Positions 46,094 through 54,849 of a stretch of DNA of 61,645 nt are shown piece by piece; positions within the stretch are counted from its first letter, which is position 1; each line of letters begins with the position of its first letter. This DNA is from Bryobacteraceae bacterium. Its GTDB lineage: Bacteria; Acidobacteriota; Terriglobia; Bryobacterales; Bryobacteraceae. The stretch lies in contig JAIEPW010000089.1 of assembly GCA_019748195.1 (NCBI GenBank), positions 1 to 61,645 of the forward strand. Reading direction: 5' to 3'. Both the position numbers and the translations under genes were made by a program. Under the pieces are notes generated by a model, which did no database searches, was not told where the DNA came from, and saw nothing but the letters and a program-made list of their open reading frames with translations.

Positions 46094-46681
46094 ATGCTGC
46101 TCGCCAGAGAGTTCATAGGATATCTGTCCCGCCAGTTGGTGAAGCGGCTGACGCCCCAGGTCGTGGAGACCAGCGACGTCAACGGAACCGCCGACGCCAT
46201 CGCCCTGCTTATTGAGGAAGAGCTTGCCGTGGAGGACCAGCTCAACGACGAGGTCCGCGACCTTCTCAGCCAGTACAGCGAGTACATGCGCAAGGAAGGC
46301 GTCAGCTATCAAGAGATGTTCCGCCGCATCAAGAACACCCTGATCAGCCAGCGCAAGGTGATCCGCGCCTCCGGCCGCGATTCCGGCGACAACATGAAGC
46401 TCTCGCGCGATAAGATCACCGACATCTCACACAAGATCGTCACCTCCCTGCGCAAATCCCGTAGCGTCCGCCTGAAGCGCGATCCGAACGATGTCCGCCT
46501 GGAGATCGTCAAGCAGATCACCGATATCCTGCAGATGGAGGACCGGGTGGACAAAGCCGCCCGCCAGAAGATCCGCACCATCAAGCGCGACATCGCCGAA
46601 GGCGGCGAGGAGTACGATCTGCTCCACCGCCGCTACTATGCCGAGGAACTCAAGAAGCTCGGCATCGATCTCGCCAAGTAA
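46094..46681 (+). CDS. DUF507 family protein, duplicated
   Basis: A 195-residue cytoplasmic helical protein of the DUF507 family. It appears to hold two copies of the unit: residues ~1-100 (EFIGYLSRQLVKRL, IALLIEEELAVEDQLNDEVRDLL, YQEMFRRIKNTLISQRK) and ~105-195 (RDKITDISHKIVTSL, IVKQITDILQMEDRVDKAARQKI, YDLLHRRYYAEELKKLG). Function unknown. The gene is followed after 4 nt by the convergent TPR gene. Confidence 0.85.
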   Translation: MLLAREFIGYLSRQLVKRLTPQVVETSDVNGTADAIALLIEEELAVEDQLNDEVRDLLSQYSEYMRKEGVSYQEMFRRIKNTLISQRKVIRASGRDSGDNMKLSRDKITDISHKIVTSLRKSRSVRLKRDPNDVRLEIVKQITDILQMEDRVDKAARQKIRTIKRDIAEGGEEYDLLHRRYYAEELKKLGIDLAK

Positions 46682-46685
46682 ACCG

Positions 46686-47390
46686 CTACTGCGCCGGCGT
46701 CTTGTCCAACTGCTGCTTGGCCCACACGCGAGCCGGATTCAGCTTCAGCGCCGTCTCAAACGCCTTCCGCGCCTCCGCGTTGCGATTCGCCTTGCGTAGC
46801 GCGACCCCGTACCAGACATGAGCATCGGATGACTTCGGATTCAACTGGATCGCTTTCTCAATATCTCCGATGGCCTTGTTCACGCCCCCGCCGAAGCTCT
46901 CCGGCAGGTAGTAGTTGCCCACGCCTCGCGCCAGGTAGTTGTCGCCCGACTTGGGATTCAGCTCGATCGCCTTGTTCACGCTCTCCAGAGCGCAGCGCCC
47001 ATACTTCAGACCCGCCAGTACGTTGGCCGGAATCACCTGGCCGCACAGCGTGCCCAGCAACCGGTGATACTCCGAGTTCTTGCCGTCCAGCGCCACCGCC
47101 TTTTCCGCCGCCGCGATCCCCGTCTCCGCCGCGCTCTTTCCCGCCGCTTTGTCCCGCTGTTCGATGGCGACTTCGGCAAGCAGCGAGTTGGCGTACGCCA
47201 ACTGATACTGCGCGGCCGCGTTTTGCGGAGCCGCCTTCGCCTTGCCGCTCAGGCCCTCGATCAGGCGCGCCAGCGCCGCGCGATCCTGGGCGTCTCGCGC
47301 CTTTTCCAGGTCCCCCGCCGCCAGCGCCACGGGAAGCAGATACAGAAAACAACGAAGCATCCCTTTCAATTTATCGCGTTTGCGCGTCAT
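46686..47390 (-). CDS. exported TPR-repeat protein
   Basis: A 234-residue protein with a signal sequence (MTRKRDKLKGMLRCFLYLLPVALAAG) and tetratricopeptide repeats; the clearest are IELNPKSGDNYLARGVGNYYL, AIQLNPKSSDAHVWYGVALRKANRNAEARKAFETALKLNP. The start could also be 47360, but 47390 keeps the basic n-region of the signal sequence. It is divergent from ruvA with 12 nt between the starts. Partners are unknown. Confidence 0.75.
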   Translation of the reverse strand: MTRKRDKLKGMLRCFLYLLPVALAAGDLEKARDAQDRAALARLIEGLSGKAKAAPQNAAAQYQLAYANSLLAEVAIEQRDKAAGKSAAETGIAAAEKAVALDGKNSEYHRLLGTLCGQVIPANVLAGLKYGRCALESVNKAIELNPKSGDNYLARGVGNYYLPESFGGGVNKAIGDIEKAIQLNPKSSDAHVWYGVALRKANRNAEARKAFETALKLNPARVWAKQQLDKTPAQ

Positions 47391-47393
47391 ACT
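47388..47393 (+). promoter_or_regulatory. -10-like CATACT for ruvA
   Basis: CATACT lies 9 nt before the ruvA ATG and overlaps the start codon of the divergent TPR gene. A leaderless ruvA transcript is suggested. Confidence 0.35.
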
Positions 47394-47402
47394 GATCTCT
47401 TC

Positions 47403-47996
47403 ATGATCGCTTTCCTCCGCGGGCTGATTCTGGAGAAACATCCGAACCAGGTCATCGTCGACGTCGGCGGCGTCGGCTACGATGTCGCCATCTCGGTGTC
47501 CACCTTCGCCTCCCTCGCCGAGACCGGCCGCGAAACACGGCTTCACATCTACACCAACGTTCGCGAGGACGCCTTGCAGTTGTTCGGTTTCCTCTCGGCG
47601 GACGAAAAGTTCCTGTTCGAAAAACTCATTTCCGTATCCGGCATCGGTCCCAAGCTCGCCATCACCGCGCTCAGCGGTCTGCCCCCGGCCGACCTCGTCG
47701 GCGCCATCCGCTCCGGCGCCGTCGAACAGATCGTGCGCATCCCCGGAATCGGCAAGAAGACCGCCGAGCGCCTGATCGTGGAACTCCGCGACAAGCTCGA
47801 CCTGCTGCCCGCCTCCGCCGCCAAAACCCAGGAGAAACCGAAGAGCGCTTTCAACCCGGCGGAAGAGGACGTCATCAGCGCCCTGATGAACTTCGGTTCC
47901 ACCCGAGCCCAGGCCGAAGCGGCCGTCGTCAAGGCCCGCGGCGAGGACAATTCCTTCGAAGCGCTGTTCCGCCGCGCCCTGAAGCTGGTCCGCTAG
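47403..47996 (+). CDS. ruvA: Holliday junction branch-migration protein RuvA
   Basis: A 197-residue DNA-binding subunit that grips Holliday junctions and loads RuvB. It begins MIAFLRGLILEKHPNQVIVDVGGVGYDV (OB fold), has two helix-hairpin-helix motifs (SVSGIGPKLAITALS and IPGIGKKTAERLIVEL) and a C-terminal three-helix RuvB-contact domain (EEDVISALMNFGSTRAQAEAAVVKA). No ruvB or ruvC is in the window. The ATG at 47403 gives the standard RuvA N-terminus. The 3' end overlaps the convergent methyltransferase by 4 nt. Confidence 0.95.
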   Translation: MIAFLRGLILEKHPNQVIVDVGGVGYDVAISVSTFASLAETGRETRLHIYTNVREDALQLFGFLSADEKFLFEKLISVSGIGPKLAITALSGLPPADLVGAIRSGAVEQIVRIPGIGKKTAERLIVELRDKLDLLPASAAKTQEKPKSAFNPAEEDVISALMNFGSTRAQAEAAVVKARGEDNSFEALFRRALKLVR

Positions 47997-48958
47997 ACCT
48001 TGCGGGCAAGCACTGCGTCCCGCACCGTGCCCGTCACCTTCCACCGCACGTCGCCGAATCCGGCTGCTTCCAGCAGCTCCCGGTATTGCTCCGCTGTCCG
48101 CTCCCGGCCTTCCGTGCAGACCAGCATGTTCAGCGATTGCATGTGCGCCGCTACCGCCCCGGGCTCCAGCAGCCGCTCCGCGATCAACAGTCCGCCGCGC
48201 GGGGGCAGGCGCTCCCAAATGCGCCTCAACAGCAGCGCGATTTTGTCCGCGGACCAATCGTGCAGGATCTGCCCCAGCGCGAACAGGTCCGCCTCTGGCA
48301 GCTCATCCTCAAAGAAATCTCCCGCCAGGAACTCCAGCCCCGCCCGCGCCAGCTCGCGCGCCACCGCCACCACCTCGGGCAGGTCGAATACCGCGGCGGA
48401 CAGACCGGGATAGCCCTCCATAGCCGCCTCCACCAGGTGCCCCGTGCCCCCTCCCAGGTCCACCATCCGCCGGAACCCGCTCAGATCGAACGCGCGCACC
48501 ACCGCGGGCGAGCTCAGCACGCCGAACCCGTGCATCCCCTGCAGAAAAGTACGCGTGGCCTGCGGCGTCGCGAAGAAGGAAGAGAACAGCGGACCTTCGC
48601 TTCCGAACGTCTGGCTCCAGCGATGTCCGCCCTCGCGCACCGCATCCTCCAGGTGAGCCCACATCGGATACAAGGCGCGATTCGAATACAGAACGTAGCC
48701 CGCCAGCGTCCGCGGGCTCGCCAGGGTAAGATACTCCTCGCTCACCGCCGTGTTGACGTAAGCCCCGCCCTCGCGGCGCAACAGCCCCAGCGCGACGCAC
48801 GCATCCAGCAGGCGATCCCCGGCGGCGCCCAGATCGCGGTTGCCTTCGAAAACACCCAGCGACACCGCCGCGAACATCGTCTTCGACCGCCGGAACGCCT
48901 CGATCAATTCAATGACGGGAGCCGGATCTGCGGAAATGGTCGTACCCTCCGGGCGCAA
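47993..48958 (-). CDS. SAM-dependent O-methyltransferase (acetylserotonin OMT-like)
   Basis: A 321-residue class I methyltransferase with an N-terminal winged-helix dimerisation domain (FRRSKTMFAAVSLGVFEG ... LLDACVALGLLRREGG) and a Rossmann core beginning RRMVDLGGGTGHLVEAAMEGYP and continuing FDLPEVVAVA. This is the plant-OMT/TcmN-like family, often in secondary metabolism or tyrosine/hydroxy-indole methylation. The first in-frame start (TTG at 48958) lies inside thiL, giving a 50-nt overlap. An ATT at 48937 has GGAGGG seven nt before it and might be the true start. Confidence 0.82.
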   Translation of the reverse strand: MRPEGTTISADPAPVIELIEAFRRSKTMFAAVSLGVFEGNRDLGAAGDRLLDACVALGLLRREGGAYVNTAVSEEYLTLASPRTLAGYVLYSNRALYPMWAHLEDAVREGGHRWSQTFGSEGPLFSSFFATPQATRTFLQGMHGFGVLSSPAVVRAFDLSGFRRMVDLGGGTGHLVEAAMEGYPGLSAAVFDLPEVVAVARELARAGLEFLAGDFFEDELPEADLFALGQILHDWSADKIALLLRRIWERLPPRGGLLIAERLLEPGAVAAHMQSLNMLVCTEGRERTAEQYRELLEAAGFGDVRWKVTGTVRDAVLARKV

Positions 48959-49763
48959 GCGGCGCTCCCAGCAGCTTCACGGCCCCAGGCTCGCCCTCCA
49001 CCATCCTACCGATGCGAATTGTCCCCGCGGGCGCCGCCTTCCTCGGGGGCAATGTGAACAGCAGTTCGTAATCCTCGCCCCCGTGCAGCGCCAGCTCCGG
49101 CGTCGCGCCCCGCCGCGCCGGTACGCGATCCAGTTCCGCCGCCACGCCGGACGCCAGGCACAGCCGGTGCAGGTCCAGCGAAAGACCGTCGCTTAAGTCC
49201 ATGCAGGACGTGGCTCGTCCGGCGATCTTCCGGGCCAGCTTGATTCGCGGCTCCGGCTTTTGATGCCGTTGCCACGCTCTCCCCAGCCGTCCCGATACGA
49301 AAATTGAGTCCCCCGGCCGCGCTCCGTCGCGCCGCAACGCCTTGCCCGATCGCACTGCGCCGCAGACCGTCACGTCGCAAACGATTTTGTCGCTCCGGGA
49401 AAGATCACCGCCCGCGAGCGTCGTATCGTAACGCCGGGCCAGCTTGTGAAAGCCGCGGAAGAAACTTCGCATCCACTTCTCGCCGCAACTCGCCGGGACG
49501 CCCAGCGACAGCAACGCAAACTTGGGAACAGCTCCCATCGCCGCGATATCGCTCAAGCTCACCGCCAGCGCCTTGTGCCCGATCGCCTCGGGCCGGAACA
49601 ACTCGCTGGTGAAATGGACATCCTCGATCAGCAGGTCGGAGGTGAACACCAGGTCCTCGCCGGGCTTCGGGCGGTAGACGGCGCAATCGTCGCCGATTCC
49701 CAGTACCAGGCCCCGGCTGCCCGAATCCCGGCGAAGAAGCTCCACCAGCGATCGCTCGTCCAT
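48909..49763 (-). CDS. thiL: thiamine-monophosphate kinase
   Basis: The last step of thiamine pyrophosphate synthesis: phosphorylates TMP with ATP. The 284-residue product has GIGDDCAVYRP, TSDLLIEDVHF (Mg/ATP Asp residues), KALAVSLSDIAAMGAVP, AGGDLSRSD and CMDLSDGLSLDLHRLC, the family signatures. It lies 1 nt after the Hsp70 gene on the same strand, so it shares the transcript with the DUF2760/Hsp70 genes. This link between a vitamin kinase and the chaperone operon has no evident reason beyond co-expression. Confidence 0.92.
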   Translation of the reverse strand: MDERSLVELLRRDSGSRGLVLGIGDDCAVYRPKPGEDLVFTSDLLIEDVHFTSELFRPEAIGHKALAVSLSDIAAMGAVPKFALLSLGVPASCGEKWMRSFFRGFHKLARRYDTTLAGGDLSRSDKIVCDVTVCGAVRSGKALRRDGARPGDSIFVSGRLGRAWQRHQKPEPRIKLARKIAGRATSCMDLSDGLSLDLHRLCLASGVAAELDRVPARRGATPELALHGGEDYELLFTLPPRKAAPAGTIRIGRMVEGEPGAVKLLGAPLAPGGYDHFRRSGSRH

Positions 49764-49764
49764 G

Positions 49765-52368
49765 CTAGGACTCCGCGAAAATCAGCCCGCTCGGCAGTTC
49801 TTCGCCGAAGATCCGTCCCATCGCGGCCAGATCGCCCGACGGCTCGGCATGAAGATCGCGATCCGGGAACGCGCGGCGAACCAGGTCCAGCGTTGCCGCG
49901 GGCAGATCGCGCGTCGAATCTCCCGTCACCCGGGCGATCGCCAGAACCGCGTCCTCCGCGCGGGGAAGTTTCAGCAGCGCCTCCACCCATCGGGCGCCCG
50001 TGGATGCCGGTACCACCTGGTTGATCGGACCGTAGAACAGCCTCCGTGCGCCCAACCGCGACAGGCACCAGAGCGCCGTCTCCACGAACTCGCCCTTCTT
50101 CACCCGCGCCATCAATTCCTCGCCGAGTTGTGTTTTTGTCGCTACCGGCAGCAACTCCAGGCTGCACGCCGTCCGCCACATCTCGCGGCGCAGGCTTTCA
50201 TTCAGCCGCGGCGGCTTCTTCTGATTGCGCGGCAGCAGGAACGGCGACAGCCGCTGGAAAATGTCCGTCTGCTGGTTGCGATTCAGCCCGCCCGCGACGC
50301 GGCCCCAGAAGATCCACCATTCCACTTCGTTCTGCACCTGATTCCCGAACGTGATCCCCTCCGCGTACACGCGCCGCGCCCGCTCGATCCGGAAATCGTC
50401 TCCCGGGAATCCGAATCCCGGACGCAGGCAAAAACCCGTCAGGCTCAACCACCGCTGCTCGAACGCCGCGCCCGCCTTTCGCCCTTCGGCATTCTCCAAT
50501 AGCGTCTCGCCCATCCGCCGGATCGCCGAAAGCGGCCACGAGTTGCGGCCCAGTCCCAGCGCCTGCTCCAGACGCGACGGCAGTTCAGCGGGCGGCAGCG
50601 ACAAGGTCCGGAACGTCTCCTCGATCAACCGCCCCGCGTTCCCCACCGCCTCGTGGCTCAGCACCGCGGCGGGCTTCGACAATGGCGCGGATGCCTGCTT
50701 CCGCAGTTCGAACTGCAGCCGCCAGCGATTCTCGCTGATCTTGGAATCCACCCAGATCTCCAGCGTGCCCACTTCCGTCAGCCGCGCGCCAAGTTTCACC
50801 GGAACCTGGCGCTCGCCCGTCTTGCCGAAGCGCAATACAGCGTTCAATGGCGCATGTGGATGTAGCTCGGCGGCAGCGTCCGCCGTGAATTCCACCACGT
50901 CCCCCACCAGATCGTCCGGACGCGTCAAGGAACTGTACAGGCGGAACGACACCGGCTTGTTGGCGATCAGCTCCAGGTTCCGGTCCACCTCGAAGGTCGC
51001 GCCTTCTTCCGCCCCGCGCGGAACCAGACACACCGTCCGCAGCTTCTCATCCATGGTTCCCAGCCCGATGAAGTATGTGCGCGGCAGGCCTCCCCGCACC
51101 AGCAAGCCCGCGCCGGTGGAGCGAACGTATGCGTAGTACGCCGCTCCCACTGACACCGCCAGATCCAGGTCGCGGTTCTCAAGGATCGCCGGACGCTTCC
51201 CCACCCAATGCTCGATTACGTCGGCGACGCGCTGCCGCAGAATCTCCGGAATGAAGAAGCCGCCGTTGAACAGAATCGCGTCCGGCTTCGCCCCCGCCGC
51301 ATGAAGGAAGGCCGCCAGGTGCCGTGTGATCGCCGGGTCCGAGACATACGGCAGCCCCAGTTCCCGGAACAAGGATCGATCCTCCTCTTTCGGCTTGTCC
51401 TCAAACGAGCAGAAAGGCAAAAAGCCCTCCAGCGCAAGCTCCAGCACTTCCTCGCGCAACACCTCGGTCTTCAGCGTGCCGCCGATCAGCGTCGACCCCG
51501 CGCCCAAAACCGTGATCTCCACCTTGCCGAGATCGGACTCGCCCAGCAGCCGTTCCTTCGCCGACGCGCACTGCCGCCGCAGCGCGCTTCGCTGCCGCAG
51601 GGAAAGCGGCTTGTTCAGCTTCGATTCCACCAGCCAGGCGATCGTGAGATCCAGGTTGTCGCCGCCCAGCAGCAGATGCTTGCCCACTGCCGTGCGCGTG
51701 AAGTCGACCTTGTCGCCCTCGCGCCGCACCTGGATCAGCGTGAAATCGCTGGTCCCCCCGCCGACGTCGCACACCAGCACCGTCTGCCCGTCGAACAACG
51801 CCTTCTGCGATCGCGCCAGGTCATTCGCGATCCAGGAATAAAACGCCGCCGCCGGTTCTTCCAGCAGCGTCAGGTTCGCCATCCCCGCCTGCCGCGCCGC
51901 CTCCACCGTCAGTTCGCGCGCTTCCTCGTCGAAACTCGCCGGAACCGTCAGCACCACGTTCTCGCCCGTCAGCGGCGATCCCATGCGCGACTGATAAGCC
52001 GACGCCAGATGCCCCAGAATCTTGGCGCTCACCTCCACCGGCGACAACACCCGGCCCCCTTCCTGCGCATCCCACGGCAGGATCTTCGCTGTCCGGTCTA
52101 CCTCCGGATTCGACAGCCAGCTCTTGGCGGAGTGCACCGTCTTCGTTGGAACCAGGGCGCCCTGTTCGCGCGCGTAAACGCCCACGTACTCCAGGTCTCC
52201 CAGGTACACGAAGGAGGGCAGCGTCCGCCGCTCCTCCATCTGGCCCGGCGCGACATACTGCGGAATCGGCAGAACGTGGATCGGCGGAAAATCCGCCTCC
52301 AAGGCTTCCGCCGGGTCGATGTACGACAACGCGGAATTGGTGGTGCCCAGGTCGATGCCGACGTTCAT
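49765..52368 (-). CDS. divergent large Hsp70 family protein
   Basis: An 867-residue Hsp70-like protein. The actin-like ATPase is intact: GIDLGTTNSALSYID (phosphate 1), LVCDVGGGTSDFTLIQV (phosphate 2), FNGGFFIPEIL (adenosine) and KERLLGESDLGKVEI. After the ATPase (about residue 400) there is a beta-rich region (VEFTADAAAELHPHAPLNAVLRFG) and a long helical C-terminal part, not the classic DnaK lid. This long form resembles DUF3731-containing Hsp70s. It starts directly at the stop of the second Hsp70 (TAGATG). No J-protein or GrpE is nearby. Substrate unknown. Confidence 0.88.
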   Translation of the reverse strand: MNVGIDLGTTNSALSYIDPAEALEADFPPIHVLPIPQYVAPGQMEERRTLPSFVYLGDLEYVGVYAREQGALVPTKTVHSAKSWLSNPEVDRTAKILPWDAQEGGRVLSPVEVSAKILGHLASAYQSRMGSPLTGENVVLTVPASFDEEARELTVEAARQAGMANLTLLEEPAAAFYSWIANDLARSQKALFDGQTVLVCDVGGGTSDFTLIQVRREGDKVDFTRTAVGKHLLLGGDNLDLTIAWLVESKLNKPLSLRQRSALRRQCASAKERLLGESDLGKVEITVLGAGSTLIGGTLKTEVLREEVLELALEGFLPFCSFEDKPKEEDRSLFRELGLPYVSDPAITRHLAAFLHAAGAKPDAILFNGGFFIPEILRQRVADVIEHWVGKRPAILENRDLDLAVSVGAAYYAYVRSTGAGLLVRGGLPRTYFIGLGTMDEKLRTVCLVPRGAEEGATFEVDRNLELIANKPVSFRLYSSLTRPDDLVGDVVEFTADAAAELHPHAPLNAVLRFGKTGERQVPVKLGARLTEVGTLEIWVDSKISENRWRLQFELRKQASAPLSKPAAVLSHEAVGNAGRLIEETFRTLSLPPAELPSRLEQALGLGRNSWPLSAIRRMGETLLENAEGRKAGAAFEQRWLSLTGFCLRPGFGFPGDDFRIERARRVYAEGITFGNQVQNEVEWWIFWGRVAGGLNRNQQTDIFQRLSPFLLPRNQKKPPRLNESLRREMWRTACSLELLPVATKTQLGEELMARVKKGEFVETALWCLSRLGARRLFYGPINQVVPASTGARWVEALLKLPRAEDAVLAIARVTGDSTRDLPAATLDLVRRAFPDRDLHAEPSGDLAAMGRIFGEELPSGLIFAES

Positions 52369-54207
52369 CTATTTACTGGCGCTCCGGACATTGAACTCGA
52401 GCTTCCATCGCCGCGCTTCCTTGGCGTTCTTCTTCCCCGCGGGCCGCGGCCCGTCCGCGGCCACGCACCAAAGCTGCAGAACGCCGGTCTCGGTGACATT
52501 CGCCTCCAGCGTCACCGGAACCGTCTCCCCGCCCGCCCCCTCCAGCGTCACCTCGATCGGCGACAACGCCTCCAGTTCCTCGTCCAGTTCCGCGATCAAC
52601 ACCCCCGCTTCATCGTTCTTGCGGACGCTCGACACCAAAAAGCGGAACTGCGCCGGCTCTCCCACTACCAGCCGGAACTGCCGGTTCGGGATCGCCACGC
52701 TGCTGCCTTCCTCCATCCCGAACGGCGCCACCGCCAAAGCCTTCAACGGCGGCCGCATCCCCGGCACCGCCGGCATCGCCGACTCCACCCCGATGTAATA
52801 TGTCCGCGGCACGCCGCCGCGGATCCGCACCCCCCGGCCTTGCCGCGCGAGCCCGTAATACGCCGCCCCGCGCGCCACCGCATGCGTCAGATCCTCGCCC
52901 GTCAGGATCGCCGCCTCCGCCATCCCTTCCTCTCGCAGCCAGCCGTTCAGCACTTCCACAATCCGATCCCGCACCAGATCCGCGCGCAACACCCCGCCAT
53001 TGAACAGCACATGTGTCGGCGCCGCCAGCCCGCTCTGGGACCGCCGCACCGATCCGTGCTCCGCTTGCGCCGCCTGCTGCCGCAGAAACCGCGCCAGATG
53101 CCGCGTGATCGCAGCGTCCGCCGCATACGGCAGACCTTCCTCCATCAAACCCCCGCGCCGCCGCTCCGGCATCTCCTGGCTGCTGACCTTGGGCAGGAAC
53201 CCGTCCAGGATCACGGCTTCCACCTCCGATCGCTTCAGCGATGCCCGGATCGTACCCCCCACCAGCCCCGTGCCCCGGCCCAGAATCGTCACCGGATGCT
53301 CCGCATCCGCCGCCGATCCCGCTTCCAGCAGCTTCTCCTTCGCCGCCCGGCACTGCTGCCACAGCGCGTTTAACTGCGCCGCGTCCAGCCGCGTCTTCTT
53401 CGCCGCGAGCTGCGCTTCCACGTGACGCGCCAGCGCCAGGTCGATGTTATCCCCGCCCAGCAGAATGTGATCGCCCACCGCCACCCGTTCCAGGCCCAAC
53501 TCGCCTTCGCGCTCCGTCACCGCGATCAGCGTGAAGTCCGTTGTTCCGCCGCCGATATCGACCACCAGGATCAAATCGCCCGGCTCCACCCGCTCCCGCC
53601 AGTCCGGATGCCGCTCGATCCACGCGTAAAACGCCGCTTGCGGCTCCTCCAGCAGAATCACGTTGCGATATCCCGCCGCTTCCGCCGCTTCCTGCGTCAG
53701 CTCGCGAGCCACCGCGTCGAACGACGCCGGTACCGTGATCAACACCTGCTGCTGCTCGAAGGGAACTTCCGGATTCGCGTGATCCCACGCCCGCCGCAAG
53801 TGCTCCAGGTACCGCCGCGACGCCTCCACCGGCGACACTCGCGATACGCCATCCGGCGCCGAAACGGGAAGCAGCGCCGCCGTCCGGTTCACCCCGCTGT
53901 GGCTCAGCCAGCTCTTGGCCGACGCCACCAGCCGCGTCGCGTTCTCCGCGCCGCGCTTCTGCGCCAGCTCCCCCACCACCCACTGCCCATCCGAGTCCCA
54001 CGGCAACTCCAGCGATCCCTCCGGAAAATCCGTCGGACCCGCCAGGTACAAAAACGACGGCAGCAGCGGCTGCGGACGCACCTCGCCCGGATTCACCAGT
54101 TGCGGCACGTCCACAAACCGGACTTCGCCCGCATCGTTCGGATGCCGGCCCGCGCGCGCCACCGCCAGCGCGCAATTCGTCGTGCCGAGATCGATTCCGA
54201 TGACCAT
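52369..54207 (-). CDS. divergent Hsp70 family protein
   Basis: A 612-residue Hsp70-like protein. The ATPase shows GIDLGTTNCALAVAR, VVDIGGGTTDFTLIAV, LFNGGVLRADLV and the connect regions, but the C-terminal ~130 residues form a short beta domain (IEVTLEGAGGETVPVTLEANVTETGVLQL) with no helical lid. It is thus a truncated-lid type, related to HscC/YegD-like groups. It abuts both neighbours (TAGATG junctions), so all three chaperone genes are made in fixed ratio. Together with the larger Hsp70 it may form a heteromeric pair. Confidence 0.87.
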   Translation of the reverse strand: MVIGIDLGTTNCALAVARAGRHPNDAGEVRFVDVPQLVNPGEVRPQPLLPSFLYLAGPTDFPEGSLELPWDSDGQWVVGELAQKRGAENATRLVASAKSWLSHSGVNRTAALLPVSAPDGVSRVSPVEASRRYLEHLRRAWDHANPEVPFEQQQVLITVPASFDAVARELTQEAAEAAGYRNVILLEEPQAAFYAWIERHPDWRERVEPGDLILVVDIGGGTTDFTLIAVTEREGELGLERVAVGDHILLGGDNIDLALARHVEAQLAAKKTRLDAAQLNALWQQCRAAKEKLLEAGSAADAEHPVTILGRGTGLVGGTIRASLKRSEVEAVILDGFLPKVSSQEMPERRRGGLMEEGLPYAADAAITRHLARFLRQQAAQAEHGSVRRSQSGLAAPTHVLFNGGVLRADLVRDRIVEVLNGWLREEGMAEAAILTGEDLTHAVARGAAYYGLARQGRGVRIRGGVPRTYYIGVESAMPAVPGMRPPLKALAVAPFGMEEGSSVAIPNRQFRLVVGEPAQFRFLVSSVRKNDEAGVLIAELDEELEALSPIEVTLEGAGGETVPVTLEANVTETGVLQLWCVAADGPRPAGKKNAKEARRWKLEFNVRSASK

Positions 54208-54732
54208 CTAGTCGATCTGAACCTCGGCCGGCGCCACGATCTCCGCGCTGCCGGCGATGTTCGGCAGATCCACCGACTGCGCCCGCCAGCCCCGGTGCAC
54301 CAGCGTCCCCCCCGCGGCCTTGCCGCTCGCCGGTACGTTGCCCACCAGTTTCACCGCCTTCGGATCCACTAGATCCAGCTTCGTGAACGTGTTCTCCACC
54401 CCGTCGATCACCGGCGCGAGCTTTACGTAGCGGTCCAGCGTCGCCCGGCTCTGCTCATGCAATTGCCGCACCGCCGCCCCCACCTGATCGTCCGCGTATC
54501 CGGAGATGTCCTCCATCAGAAAATCGACGAAGCGCGCGTCCCGCTGCAACAGCCCCAGCAATTGCAGCGCTCCCTCCTTCGGACCCAGCTTGGGTGGCTC
54601 CGGCTTCGGCTTGCCCTCCGGCTTGGTGATGGTCGGCTTCACATATCCGTAATGCTGGGCGATGTCCTCCGCCAGCGTCCCGGCGAAGAGAATGGAAAAG
54701 AAACTGCGAAAAGCGTCTGCAATGCGGCTCAA
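54208..54732 (-). CDS. DUF2760 domain protein
   Basis: A 174-residue cytoplasmic protein of the DUF2760 family. It has a helical N-terminus (MSRIADAFRSFFSILFAGTLAEDIAQHYG), a Pro/Lys-rich linker, a helical central region (EGALQLLGLLQRDARFVDFLMEDISGYADDQVGAAVRQLH) and a beta-rich end. In many Proteobacteria and Acidobacteria the DUF2760 gene directly precedes two Hsp70 genes, as here. It may act as a cofactor or adaptor of the Hsp70 pair (inference). TATCCT about 30 nt upstream might be its -10. Confidence 0.87.
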   Translation of the reverse strand: MSRIADAFRSFFSILFAGTLAEDIAQHYGYVKPTITKPEGKPKPEPPKLGPKEGALQLLGLLQRDARFVDFLMEDISGYADDQVGAAVRQLHEQSRATLDRYVKLAPVIDGVENTFTKLDLVDPKAVKLVGNVPASGKAAGGTLVHRGWRAQSVDLPNIAGSAEIVAPAEVQID

Positions 54733-54836
54733 TGGTTAAAACCTCAGAAACTAACAGGATAGCGTGCCGGACCGCCCCGGCCAAGCGACCCCGCGCTTCC
54801 GCCCCAAATGCACCCTAAGGCAATGCACGGATCGCG

Positions 54837-54842
54837 CATAAT
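54837..54842 (+). promoter_or_regulatory. -10 box CATAAT for the serine hydrolase
   Basis: CATAAT is followed by 7 nt and ATG at 54850 (a second ATG is at 54856). There is no Shine-Dalgarno between, so a leaderless transcript is likely. Confidence 0.45.
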
Positions 54843-54849
54843 ATCTGCT

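Noticed and set aside
47390-48257. Upstream extension of the TPR gene frame across ruvA
   Set aside because: Antisense to ruvA; the signal peptide marks the true start near 47390.
51208-53373. 721-codon plus-strand frame across the Hsp70 genes
   Set aside because: Antisense shadow with Arg/His/Gln excess.
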